Positions 24,501 through 35,359 of a stretch of 64,000 nucleotides of DNA are shown piece after piece. Each line of letters begins with the position of its first letter. Position 1 is the first letter of the stretch. The DNA lies in the NCBI GenBank assembly GCA_964019415.1, contig OZ025881.1, positions 883,201-947,200 of the forward strand, in the 5' to 3' direction. The stretch comes from Ianthella basta. Its lineage: Eukaryota > Porifera > Demospongiae > Verongiida > Ianthellidae. The notes under the pieces are model-generated. The model was not told the origin of the DNA and searched no databases. It saw only the letters and a list, made by a program, of their open reading frames with translations. Position numbers and translations under genes: made by a program.

Positions 24501-25852
24501 GATACATGTTAAATGCACATTATCAGCCTGGTAATGACAATGTCATAGAGGCTCACTGCTATGTTTGTTTGATAGCAAATGAAGCTGATGAAGGCCTAGC
24601 CTGCATGTGAAGTAAAAATGTCCTGCATTTGATTAATTGATTTCTGCATGCTACATACATGTATATGATCATAATCAATTCATTGTTATATACCACTGTC
24701 AAATGATGTTTGACTTGATCTAATGATTGTACAGCGAAACCTGTCTAAGATGCATGGTCACTGTGTTAAGCAGCCACCTCTCTAAAGCAGCCAGCCACCC
24801 TGGCTCCAATTAATAGCACTGAAACACAGCAATCTACTTCTGCGTATAGCAGCCACCTCTCTATGAAGGTCAGTAATAACTGGCCCACAGGTGGTTGTCT
24901 TAGACAGGTTCCACTATACTATGATTGGACACTTCATGATAAATGAATTAACCCACCCAGGTGCTTCTACTTCCTGCACATGCATGTAAGCAATGAGGTC
25001 CATGGGAGCAGTCTGAATATAACAGTAAGATGCACAGATTATAATTCTTCTTTGAAGTTCTTCCTGCTATATGGATTACTGAACCTGATTGAGATTTCAA
25101 GTGCATGTAAAATACAGTCTTAGTACTTTTATGGTACCATTTGATCCATTTTGATTCATTTTGATTCCATAATTCCTACTGCAATAGTTACATAGCTGTA
25201 CAATGTGAACTGCGCTGCTTGTATTGTGTTGTTCCAGTCATGGCACCCATCCTTCACCACATGCAGACTGTGTGTGCACATGGTCCCAACATCATTATGT
25301 AGATCACTTGACAATAAAGATGCTCATACTTGGGAACAACCTTTTGTGTTTATGCTTATTGTTGTTTCAAACGTTCAGATATATACTTTGATGGCCAAGG
25401 TGCTGTTCAAAGGACTAGCTCTTGTGTGTCTCCTGTGCATGTATGAGTCGTTGTGCACATGCACACACATACGGTAATGATACAGCATGCCATTATGCTT
25501 GCATTCTATGTGCATATGTGTGCCTGTGTGCTGTGTAGATACACATGTATATGTATACATGTGAGTGCAAAAATTATATGCATGGCTATTTAGTTTAGTG
25601 GCATGTACGCGTTTTGCAGCAAATTAAAGACAAGGCGACTGCATGAGTTCTATTTATTGAGATATGTTATCATGTAGTGATGACATGCAACACTGTCTGT
25701 TCAAATTGATTAACATTGATTTTGAGTACTAATCAGAAATGATGCGCAAATATATGCAGTTATTCACTATTGATGAAATGTGATAAATGAGTGAGGTTTA
25801 TGGCATGATTAGTTGAGTATGAAGTGAACACTCAGATAATTGTGGCAATAAT
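21504..25852. other. intergenic repeats between G3 and G4
   Basis: No gene is supported. Its left part is the downstream half of the 20520-24200 duplication. Its right part (24170-25850) is G4 downstream DNA, similar in direct orientation to 8970-10049 downstream of G2. A modular-repeat copy lies at 23800-23960 and a FLMQVLQSKAPVV frame at 22880-23015 (minus). Confidence 0.5.
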
Positions 25853-26612
25853 CTAGCTACATAATTCACTAGTAACCGTCTCCAGTAACATCTTAGTGTA
25901 TTCACTTGCCCAGCAAAGAGTCAGTTTCATGTTTTCTTCATCTGCAGGTTTGCAATGAATCGTATATGCCAAACCCCGAACACCATGTTGACTGTATTCA
26001 GCAATGGCACCTTTGATGATGGTGTGGAGCTTTGCAATTGCTGTAGCACGTTTGCTATCCTCTGCATCACTGTCACCAACGTTGAACCACTTTTCCACTG
26101 CCTGTCTCGCCATCTGTGAATAGTTAGTTGCTTTGGCTAAGATCTAGTAATGCTTCCAGATAAACTTCAATGTCATTCACATGCACACTTTGATTCGTGA
26201 ATTCAATAGAACAGTCCGGCGAAGTTTCATTGGCGCACAATGTGTCTGTGATGCTACCAATATCTCTCTTTCCATCCTCGATCACATCACCACTGCTAGT
26301 GCATGTATGTCTCTTCACTGGTGCTCCAAATGTCAGTGTGTAGATCACTGCGCATGTGGGTTATGGCAGCTTTGTTTACACAAGCTTGGACCATGCGGTT
26401 TCAGCGCATTCTTCTACGTTACCCTAGTTACGCATGTGACACCGCGTGATGTGCACGTGCCAGGGCTGCCTGAGTACATTAATTTAATAGATTACAGGCA
26501 CACATGCACACTGCCTCTATGATGAAATAAGAATAAGAAAAGAGTAGCTGAAGCAAAAATTGAAAGTATGGGTAAACAAATAAAGTAGGAGTCATGTCAG
26601 TGTCATTATTCA

Positions 26613-27770
26613 GAAAGCTGGGACTCGACCCTCAGCACAGGTCAAGTCAATCGCTTCACACAGTGCCGGCTTCCCCCTTGATGAGCGGGCCCCACGCTGG
26701 CATGCGATTGCCGAGCGCATCAGCGAAAAACTTAGCTGGCACCTCAGCCAAAAAAGGGTTCGGCTGAACGGTTCATCCCGTCTCTCAGCGATCATTGAGG
26801 CAAGTCTTCGATACACCACAGTAGCAATGGGTCCCATTCCGCCCGAGGTGGAAAACACCAATGCAGAAAAAGAGCCATGCTCGACCTCTCTGACTCTCTC
26901 TTCGTACACCCTCTTTTTTCTTGTTCGTTCTTTCTGTAGCACTGGGCAAGGGTAGACTTACTGTGACTCTGCGCAAATGGGTTGAACACCCTTACGTTAA
27001 AGAATGTGCGTTGTCTTCTACCTCCCCAAAAACCGTCAGCTACAATGTCGAGGCGGGCACCATCATCCCTGTTCGCAGTGCTGTGGTGAAGTGGCTCATC
27101 TGACAGAGGTTGTAGATGAGGTTCTATGCCAACTCCATGGCAAACCTCTGTGAGGCACTGGGCCGTGATGTCTCGCAAATCATTGTGCCTCATTGAGGGG
27201 AGGCCACCACAGGGACCATTCAGGGCATGTTCTACAGAGAAGTTCTTGCCACATACACAGGTTGTGGGCAGGCCTGCGGGACGCCACCCATAGCGTAAGC
27301 ACAGTGCATCTTGAAAAGCTTCCTTATGTAGTGCGAAACCATGCTCTGCTATAGGCAGGGTGGAAAGCCAGCTTGATGCTCCTTTCTCACTGGAGGCTTG
27401 GAGGGTTCTTCTCATGTCATTTGGTAATCTTTCCATGAGCTCCGCTGCATCTTTCGTCAGCCGCTGCTGACGAGTCTTGCGGGCATCAAGCTTTGCTTGT
27501 TTTAGGGTGTCCTTGGAGTCCGTGCTGTAGACACTGGACTGTTGCAGAATGAGAGCAACCAGGGGAGCAGTCATCTTCAGAGATGTGTTGTGATGGTGGA
27601 TTGATTCTTGAGTGGGGTTGGTTATGCCTAGGCCACCTAGACGGACTGGTAGAGCCATGACGTCCCGTTCAGCATCGCTGAAGGCACTTCGTCCAGTGAG
27701 GGATGTTAAGAAGCGATGCCTTATCACTTCTTCCAGTGGTAATAGGAGGTATCCAAAGACTCTAGGGCTG
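26613..27770 (-). pseudogene. C-terminal fragment of a reverse-transcriptase-type retroelement ORF
   Basis: The minus-strand frame reads LPLEEVIRHRFLTSLTGRSA, then RLGGLGITNP, typical of the region after the palm/thumb of retroelement reverse transcriptases. It continues with a CVCG...HAL...C zinc-binding-like cluster, GGLPSMRHNDLRDI, and GARLDIVADGFWGG...FFNVRVFNP, which looks like a nuclease-type C-terminal domain; in relatives as I remember them the N of FFNVRV is usually D. The frame is lost near 26925. The true C-terminus (EERVREVEHGSF, RGARSSRG) continues in another frame to about 26613. The catalytic polymerase motifs are absent, so this is a dead fragment carried within the TIR element. 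Confidence 0.75.
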
Positions 27771-28126
27771 CCTCAATTGATTACGTCACGCCATCGTCTA
27801 GGAATGTCACATCTGGTACAAGACGTAGAGGCGAAACGACAAGTTAGATACCGGAGCAGGTAAGCAGGAGTCCATTTCTTGTATATATGGAAAACGAAGT
27901 AGGCCACGCGCGGCGCAAGACATCACGGTAAGTTGAGTATCCCACGGTCGCCATTTCGTTGACGTATGTTACGCCTACCCACTGAGACAGGAAGTCACGA
28001 GAGCGTCATGTGACTCTAGCTGTTGGAGGAGGCAAAATGGGTTTCTTCAGTAAACCGCCGTGTGGGACCTCAGAACAGCCGAATATTTCACAACGAAGGT
28101 AGAGGTGTGATGGTAAAGATGTTTTC

Positions 28127-28273
28127 TAACTTTTCCATGTGTCCGCTTTTGATACCAGTTTTCTATCGCGAGTTATTATGTGCGAAAGCTTCGACCGCGA
28201 AGAAGGAAAGTGGTTTTCCCAACATAACTCTCCAATGGATTCGTTTTTCAACTGCGGACACATGGAAAAGTTA
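28127..28273. repeat. 20-bp perfect inverted repeat inside the TIR element
   Basis: TAACTTTTCCATGTGTCCGC at 28127-28146 is the exact complement of 28254-28273, with 107 bp between. It may be the ends of a small nested element. Confidence 0.7.
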
Positions 28274-28717
28274 GATCGTGTGATTGCGTACTGTTCTATG
28301 CCCTCTAATCCGCTATCAGTCTCTCCACCGACTCCCACACAGCGATTGAGTGCGTTTTTAGATGTACTGTCCTCGGCCGCGATTCTCCGTCTAGGAAACT
28401 GTCACTGAAATAATTGTTATACAAACGTGAAGTACTATAATGCAGCTACAGTTTCATGTATAGCTTAGCTTGTTCTGGTCTTAACTCTAGGAGAAAGAAG
28501 GGAGAATACGAAGGTCAAAAATCGGCCGCGCGAAGCCACATTGTTTACATAGGTGCCATAACCCACATGCGTGATGCAATGAGGAAGGTCTTGAGTAGTT
28601 TGCCTTGCCACTCCATTTGCTCTCTGTTCCACTCTTGGACTATCTTGGGATGTTTTGTCTCTTTGTGTCTTGTAAATGACTCTTGACTTGATGCTGCCAA
28701 CCTGATCACTGTCCCTC

Positions 28718-28872
28718 TTTATATAATTTGTGAAACAAATGAAATCACACAGTCATTATAGGAAAACAGCTGTTAGAGAAGTATACTGTAGTATAGCACA
28801 AAGGTGATCTGATGAGGAGGAGTGATGTATTTGGGATTTGTCCCTTGACATCATCACAATTGTGATGTCATT
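28718..28872 (-). promoter_or_regulatory. G4 promoter, still intact
   Basis: On the minus strand TATATAAA is at 28718-28725 and AACAGCTGTT at 28765-28774. A TGACATCATCACAATTGTGATGTCA-type palindrome, shown here only by its half sites TGACATCA and TGATGTCA, lies near 28847-28872. The promoter survives although the gene is broken. Confidence 0.65.
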
Positions 28873-30608
28873 AATCTTTCATTAATGGGCTTCCCTTTCC
28901 TCCCTTACTACATGCATGGGTGTGATCAGGTAGAGTGTACTAAGTGATAGCAATTGTTACCTTCTAAAACAAAATAGAGTATGTATCTACTGTTGGCACA
29001 TGCCATTAATGCTATAATACAGCTATCAACTCTGTGTGCTTGCTGAGGTTCCTTCACACCCCTGCCCCCCCCCCCCCCCGGTCCGCCACTGAGCCACATC
29101 TGTACATGTCCTTCACATGAGATCCTTTCTATATGACAAACTGGACAGTTGTGAGGCACGGCTGATATTGTACAGGCCGGCAGAATGGCCAACAAGGCTT
29201 AACCTCCAATGTTGATTGTGGAAAGTACCACATTTCTCTCTCAACAGCACATCACACAGCTCATCACCATCTGTCAAACACCTGTGCACTCTGTTACCTC
29301 CTACTGTCATCACAATAACCTAATTTCCTTGTAATAGCTCCAGCAGCTCTTCACATCTGCTAACTGTATGTAGTGGGAAGTGTGAGTCATCATGAAAGGT
29401 GCATTCCCTCTCCCTGGATGTATAATGGAGCTGCTATGAACACCTGTAGGGCTTTGGTGATGGTAGCTGTGGGGAATGCCTTGGGAGTGACAGGTATATG
29501 GGAAATGTATCTATAATGATGTCATAGATTAGTACGTGCACCCAAGACCATCATATATCGTGTATGCTTTAATTTTGTTGGGACTTTATTTTCGCAAATT
29601 TTGCGAAGCAGTTGGCATTTGCAAGAATATTTTCTGAACAATTGCTTTACAATGCCAGCATGTAAATACATTTATTGCATTATTTACAATACAATTAACC
29701 AGGCGACCAATTGCAATTGTAGAAGGTATACCACAATTGCTCTCTCAACTGGACTTACAACACATCATTATCTGTCAATCAGCTGTACCACTCTCTGTTA
29801 CTTCCTATAATGTTACCACAATAACCTACTTTCCTTAAAAATAGCTCCAGCAACTCTTCACATCTGGTAACTGTATGTAGTGGAAAGTGTGAGTCATTAT
29901 GAAAGGTGAATACCCTCTCCCTTGTTGTTTAATGGAGTGGTGATATGGTAGCCGTGTGTGAGTGGTAGGCTAGTATACAGAAGTGTAATATAATGATCAT
30001 GCAGATGCATGGATGTTGATCACTCATCTGTGTGACAAGATGGTGATAGAACATGGCACGTGTGGAACTCACAAGGATGCAGAACACCGTGCATGCACAA
30101 GCTGTTGATTCTATTTAATTAAAGGTTCAGTGATTTTGAGGCAAGCATGACAAGATGCAGCTAGTGTCGCATATAGGCTGCATTACTGACTGTATTTTGA
30201 ATGTGGTCTGTTATGAGTTACATGTTTACCCTGCATGAGTGTGCTGTCTATGCCATTTTGTGATTTGGGAGTGTAGCAATTACGTCTTGTGATACGTAAT
30301 ATGTAATACTACGTCGTATACGTCGTGATCATGCTGTTATATCACATCATCATCGATATCACTACAGTAATATAATTGTGCTATGTTGTACAATCTGAGT
30401 CCAAGAGTCTGAGGTGGCTGAAGCCTGCTCATGAAGGTCGCGTATGACACTAGTCTAGGAGAACAGTTCATTGTCATCACCAACACCTGATGTCAGAATT
30501 AATGTGCTTGAAAGTACAGTACGTAGCTATTAATAGAACTGATCGATGTAGCAATAATTATATTGTGGGCTATGAACACACTGCATGAGTTAAACATCAG
30601 TCAGATCA

Positions 30609-31040
30609 AGGTCAATGAAGAATCTGAGCGTAATCACAGCAGTGGAGGCTCTGTGAAAGGAGCTCTCCTATAGGTCCGTAGACCCATAGGATATATAGCG
30701 TCCAATTACCGAAGACTATGAAACGGCCACTGAGCTACGACGCCCCGCGGCAACCCCCTTCCGTGAGGCGTCGTAGCTCAGTGGCTAGAGCACTGGCGGC
30801 TAAAGCCAGAGGCCAGAGGCCCTGGGTACGATTCCCTGCGGCGCCACCTTCCTTTCGTACCCTTTGCCGTTTCATAGTCTTCGGAAGTGGCGGCTCTGAT
30901 TGTGTCTATAATTGGACACTATCCTATCGGTCTACGGACCTAGGAGAGTCCCTTCCATCGCGGGCCTCCACTGCTGTGATTACGCTCAGATTCTTCATTG
31001 ATCCGCACCTCTCCCACAGCAATTATCCCATTACTTTTAT
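30609..31040. mobile_element. palindromic insertion with 14-bp target duplication, copy 2, containing a tRNA-like core
   Basis: It is flanked by CATCAGTCAGATCA at 30595-30608 and 31041-31054. Arms match copy 1 at 14036. The centre carries an 80-nt tRNA-like sequence, and the left arm contains the complement of that tRNA's 5' quarter. A further truncated tail (ending ACCTTTAT) borders copy 3 of the palindromic unit at 36910. The long target duplication suggests mobilisation through a retrotransposon-type nick rather than cut-and-paste. Confidence 0.75.
30767..30846 (+). tRNA. tRNA-like sequence, probably a pseudo-tRNA or SINE-type core
   Basis: The acceptor stem pairs 7 bp (GGCGTCG with CGGCGCC, one G-T), followed by A as discriminator. 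The D arm is GCTC..GAGC with a perfect box A (TAGCTCAGTGG). The anticodon stem is CTGGC/GCCAG. The anticodon loop is GGCTAAA, so position 33 is G rather than the universal T, and the nominal anticodon CTA would read an amber codon. The T arm has one mismatch and a TACGATT loop (T55 changed to A). The 12-nt variable region is a short duplication. Folding is good, but these faults argue against a working tRNA. Confidence 0.5.
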
Positions 31041-33805
31041 CATCAGTCAGATCAGTGACTGATGGACAAAGAGGACAGGTGTGATATAACTGTACAATTG
31101 CATGTCACAAGTTAGTTATATGTGTATCAATCAACTCTGCAATAGCTACATGTATTGTTGAAATTGTCTATACATAGCATTGCAGCTACATATAGTCTTT
31201 TGAACATGTGACTCGCTAGAAATACTTTGATGAGCATGCAAGTGCAAGCATGTTTCTGACAGATGTGAAGATGTCTCTCTATTTGGCATTTTAGGTGAAG
31301 GACATAATGAGTATATAGAAGTGGTATAGATCATATGATGTGCTTCCTTCTTGCATAGCTCAGCAGCTCTTCACATCTGGCAGAAGGAAAAGGGTGTCAA
31401 TATAAGGCAATCTAATCCTATCTCTTTGTTAATGTTTAATGGAGCACTACGAACACCTGCATGGTGCTGGTGTAGGTAAACATGTGGAATGACACATTGG
31501 GAGTGACAGGTTTGTACTGTACAAGTATAGGAAGGATAATGATGAGTCACATTTTGACGTTCTTAATTCCCATGCAGGGCTTCTGTCTGTTGGACAAATG
31601 GTCATGTGCTGAAATAGGGAGTTGAAAGGACTTCTATGTGGATGTGATGTCAGGTGAACAGTATTGCCTAACTAACGAATTTGGATGTAACCCACTCACT
31701 CTTTCCTTTCTCCATTATTCGATGATATTGATATTGGGCATTGTTTCCCCTCGCCCCCCCCCCCCCATGCAGCCCCCAACTCTTTAGGCTTCCTCGACCA
31801 ACATGGCGTGCTTCAATCCATAAGCCAATCCTCCCAGTGGTGTGGAATTGTACAGGAAACAGACATACATGTGGTGCTTAGTAGTTGTCCTAATTTTGAG
31901 TCATTGTCAGCTATTTCTTGTGCAAGTCACTGTAACAGGGAACAAATATACAGGATCTGCACTATGGCTACAAATGACACAAAGAGTGGACATGCCGCTG
32001 CAAAATATCAATGCTAGCATGTTATTGCTGAAAGTGACTTTAGCACATCTAGTAACCATATCCCGAAGGTTGAGTCACTTACAGGTGATGTCTCTGTTGG
32101 AGTGTTATAATACAAGTCACTGTAACAGGGAACAAAATGTTATACATGCAAGTCTGCACTATGGCTACGAATGACACAAGGAATGGACGTGCAGCTGCTA
32201 AATACATTTGAAACCTTGCCGACATTTCGACCAGATGCTCTGGTCTTAATTCTTCAGGGCGAAAGTAATAAAGCTAGCACAAGCACTCATCTTATAGCCA
32301 TGCATCTCATCATTTGCTGTCACCAGAAATTGCATCATCAAAGGGGAGCAAACTGCACTGATCCTGGCATAGTACCAGAGTTTGTTTGCAAAGTGTTACA
32401 TGTCCTCCCAACACCAGGCTACTACACCACTCACCATCTGGCAAACAGATGGAAACAGTCCTGCATGTGAACAACATCTGTGCCATCATGTCACACTTCC
32501 TACATACATACCAGCCCAAAGTAAATGGCCATCACCAACACCATACAGGTGTTCACATTATAACACTTGGACAGAGGCATCACCTGAAAATGACTCAACC
32601 TTCGGGATATGGTTACCAGATGTGAAGTCCTGTTCCACCAAATGTGCTAAAGTCACTTTCAGCAATAACATGCTAGCATCAATATTTAGCAGCTGCACGC
32701 CCATTCCCTGTGTCATTCGTAGTCCTAATGCAAACTTGCATGTATAACATATTGTTCCCTGTTACAGTGACTTGTACAAGAAATAGCTGACAATGACTCA
32801 AAATTGGGACACAACTACTAAGCACCACATGTATGTTTGTTTCCTGTACAATTCCACACCACTGAAAAGATTGGCTTACGATTTGAAGCACGCCATGTTG
32901 GTTGAGAAAGCGTAAGGGGATGGGGGGTAGGGCATTTCCTAGGCCACTCACCACTCAATGTCCGATATCAATATTATTGGACACTGGAAGCAGGAAAGAG
33001 TGTGTGGGTTACATCCAAATACGTTATAGCTAGGTAATCGGTTCACTCTGACATCACATCCACATGGAAGTCCTTTCAACTCCCGGTCACAGCTCATGAC
33101 TATTTGCTCAACAGGCAGAACTCCCTGCATGGGAATTCATCTGTGACTCATCATTACAGTTCCTACACAACAGCCACTCCCAATATGTCATTCCTCACAT
33201 CTACCTACACCGACAACATGAAGGCATTCGTAACACTCCATTAAACGTTAAGGAAGAGATAAGATTCAGTTGCCTTTCGACGAATTCCTTTTCCTGCTGC
33301 CAGATGTGAAGAGCTGCTGAGCTATGCAGGAAGGAAACACATCAAATGACGCATACCACTTTTATATAGTTGTTATGACGTTTACCTAAAGCACCATATA
33401 GAGCCTACCTCTCACACACGGCTATACCATATCACCACTCCATTAAACATCCAGGGAGAGGGGATTAACCTTTCATGATGACTCACACTTCCCACTACAT
33501 ACAGTTAGCAGATGTGAAGAGCTGCTGCAGCTATTGCAAGGAAATTAGGTTATTGTAGTGACATATATAGAGAGATATCTTCACATCTGTCAGAAACACA
33601 CTTGCACTTGCTCATCAAAGTATTTCTAGTGAGTCACATTATCAAAAGATCATATGTAGCTGCAATCCCATGTATAGAGAATTTCAACAATGTATGTAGC
33701 TACTGCAGAATTCAGTGATCAACATAGCTAACTTGTCGCAGTCAGTGTCTAGTTCATCCATATCACACCTGTCCCCTTCGTCCATCAGTCACTGATCTGA
33801 CTGAT
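31041..33805. repeat. palindromic segmental unit, copy 2
   Basis: Same content and orientation as copy 1, lacking the foldback insertion at 15054 and with an internal deletion around 32105-32215. Its outer edges are CATCAGTCAGATCAGTGACT at the left and its complement near 33785-33805. Together with downstream DNA and G5 it forms a direct repeat with 36916-41300. Confidence 0.75.
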
Positions 33806-34562
33806 GCTTGACTCATGCAGTGTGTTCATAGCCCACAATATGCAGTAATTATTGCTACACTGACCAGTTCTATTAATAGCTACGTATTGGTCTTTAATGC
33901 AAACAATTCCGACATCAGGTGTTGGTGATGACAATGAACTGTTCTCCCAGACTAATGTCATACGCGACCTTCATGAGCAGGCTTCAACCACCTCAGACTC
34001 CTGGACTCAGATTGTGTGACTTAGTACAATTATATTATTGTCGTGATGATGATGTGATAAAAGCATGATCACGATGTATATATACGACGATTTGATAGAG
34101 GCTCATAGCTGTGATGTTCAATAGATCATGAAAATGATGAGCAGTACTGCAGCTTTAATAATCGATGGAGGAGCAGGACGTTTCGACCCTGGGTTCTTTG
34201 TCAACTGCTTACAGTGTGAGAAATGTATAGTGAGTGGCTGGCTTAACACCTGTCACCCACGGTCATTCCTTCTTGTATTTAAGCCAGTCAGCCATCTTTC
34301 AGAAATCCTAGATCCGCCACTGTGGCATGGTGCTGACTATACACAAACATCCATACACCATCTTAAGGGATCTCAGCATACAGAGTTGATAGCTATATAC
34401 ATTATAGCATTAATGGCATGTGCCAACAGTAGATACATACTCTATTTTGTTGGAGAACGTAATAAACACTTGTACACTCTACCTGATCACACCCATGCTA
34501 GTAAAAGGTGAAAGGAAAGCACATTAACATTCATGGAAGAGTTAATGACATCACAACTGTGA

Positions 34563-34704
34563 TGACGTCAAGGGACAAATCCCAAATACATCACTTCTGC
34601 TCAGCACTTCAAGTTCTCCTACCTTTGTGCTATACCATAGTTCTGTAACAGCTGTTTTCCTATAATGACTGTGCGACTTCACTTGATTCCACAACATATA
34701 TAAA
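34563..34704 (+). promoter_or_regulatory. G5 promoter: TGACGTCA, AACAGCTGTT, TATATAAA
   Basis: TGACGTCA lies at 34563-34570, with an inverted TGACATCA half site just before it. AACAGCTGTT is at 34647-34656 and TATATAAA at 34697-34704. The ATG is 102 bp further on. All three elements are perfect here. Confidence 0.75.
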
Positions 34705-34805
34705 GAGGGACAGTGATCAGATTGGCAGCATCAAGTCAAGAGTCATTCACAAGACACAAAGAGACAAAACATCCCAAGATAGTCCAGGAGCAGAACAGAG
34801 AGCAA

Positions 34806-35354
34806 ATGGAGTGGCGGCAAGGCAAACTACTCAAGACCTTCCTCATTGCATCAGTGATCTACACACTGACATTTGGAGCACCAGTGAAGAGACAAGCTTG
34901 CACTAACACCAGTAACGTGATCAAGGATCGAAAGAGAGATATTGTCAACATCACAAACACATTGTGTGCCAGTGAAACTCTGTTGGACTGTTCTTTTCAC
35001 GACATCGTTTTATGTGACCTTGATGAGTATCTGGAACCACTACTCTTTCGAAGCAAAACCAACTATTTACAGATGGCAAGTCAGGCAGTGGAACTGTGTT
35101 TCAACAGTAGTGCCACTGACTGTGGTGCAGAGAATTTCAAACGTGCTACAGCAATTGTAAAGCTCCAAGCCATCATCAAAGGTGCCAGTGCTAGCGCTGA
35201 TGAATGCAGTGAATGTGTGGATTGGTCATATACGATTCCTAATAATTGCAAACCAGCAAATGGAGGAAACATGGAACAGATTTTTTGCTGGGCAAGTGAA
35301 TACACTAAGAAAGTATTGGATGCTACTAGTGAATCATGTACGTCTACTAGGTAG
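34806..35354 (+). CDS. secreted cysteine-patterned small protein, paralog G5
   Basis: This intact single-exon gene encodes about 182 aa. It starts MEWRQGKLL with one extra arginine codon compared with the family. The signal peptide covers about residues 1-25, and FGAPVKR then precedes the mature N-terminus QAC. Cysteine contexts are QAC, TLC, LDC, VLCD, ELCFN, TDC, an extra DECSEC pair, NCKPAN and FCWASEY. It is closest to G2, sharing CDLDEYLEPLL and ATSESCT. Sequons (NTS, NIT, NSS) predict N-glycosylation. G2 and G5 lie in opposite orientation in duplicated segments. The function is unknown. Confidence 0.72.
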   Translation: MEWRQGKLLKTFLIASVIYTLTFGAPVKRQACTNTSNVIKDRKRDIVNITNTLCASETLLDCSFHDIVLCDLDEYLEPLLFRSKTNYLQMASQAVELCFNSSATDCGAENFKRATAIVKLQAIIKGASASADECSECVDWSYTIPNNCKPANGGNMEQIFCWASEYTKKVLDATSESCTSTR

Positions 35355-35359
35355 ACTAT

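Larger units (their letters stand above)
26351..28571. mobile_element. 2.2 kb terminal-inverted-repeat element inside G4
   Basis: The ends are an 18-bp perfect inverted repeat, CGCATGTGGGTTATGGCA, followed by similar GTTTACA/GTAAACA words. The intact paralogs supply the empty site, from which a 2-bp TG target duplication is read (26349-26350 and 28572-28573). Inside are a decayed reverse-transcriptase-type ORF on the minus strand (26613-27770) and a separate 20-bp inverted repeat (28127-28146 with 28254-28273). No DDE transposase frame is visible, so it is probably non-autonomous. I cannot assign a superfamily. Confidence 0.75.
25853..28616 (-). pseudogene. secreted cysteine-patterned protein, paralog G4, split and frameshifted
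   Basis: The ATG and first 15 codons lie at 28572-28616; the rest lies at 25853-26350. A 2221-bp TIR element (26351-28571) separates them inside the signal peptide. A second lesion is a 4-bp ACTA duplication near 26130-26140, which puts a stop after SQSN and shifts the frame. Residues that are cysteines in the relatives are also changed (ELCFN to EKWFN, and the next cysteine lost). The remaining parts resemble G7 and G2 (SSGDVI, CKPAD, CWASEY). Promoter and poly(A) site persist. This copy cannot make the family protein. Confidence 0.85.
28880..34560. other. intergenic repeats between G4 and G5
   Basis: No gene is supported. Landmarks are a C tract and partial MITE right end (29065-29094), a CLTDGDEL frame (29130-29313, minus), modular-repeat copies (29340-29500 and 29840-29950), the tRNA-bearing palindromic insertion (30609-31040) and palindromic unit copy 2 (31041-33805). 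From about 34120 to 34320 lies a block absent from copy 1 but present before G6, ending in a MITE right end (GATCCGCCACTG). Confidence 0.5.
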
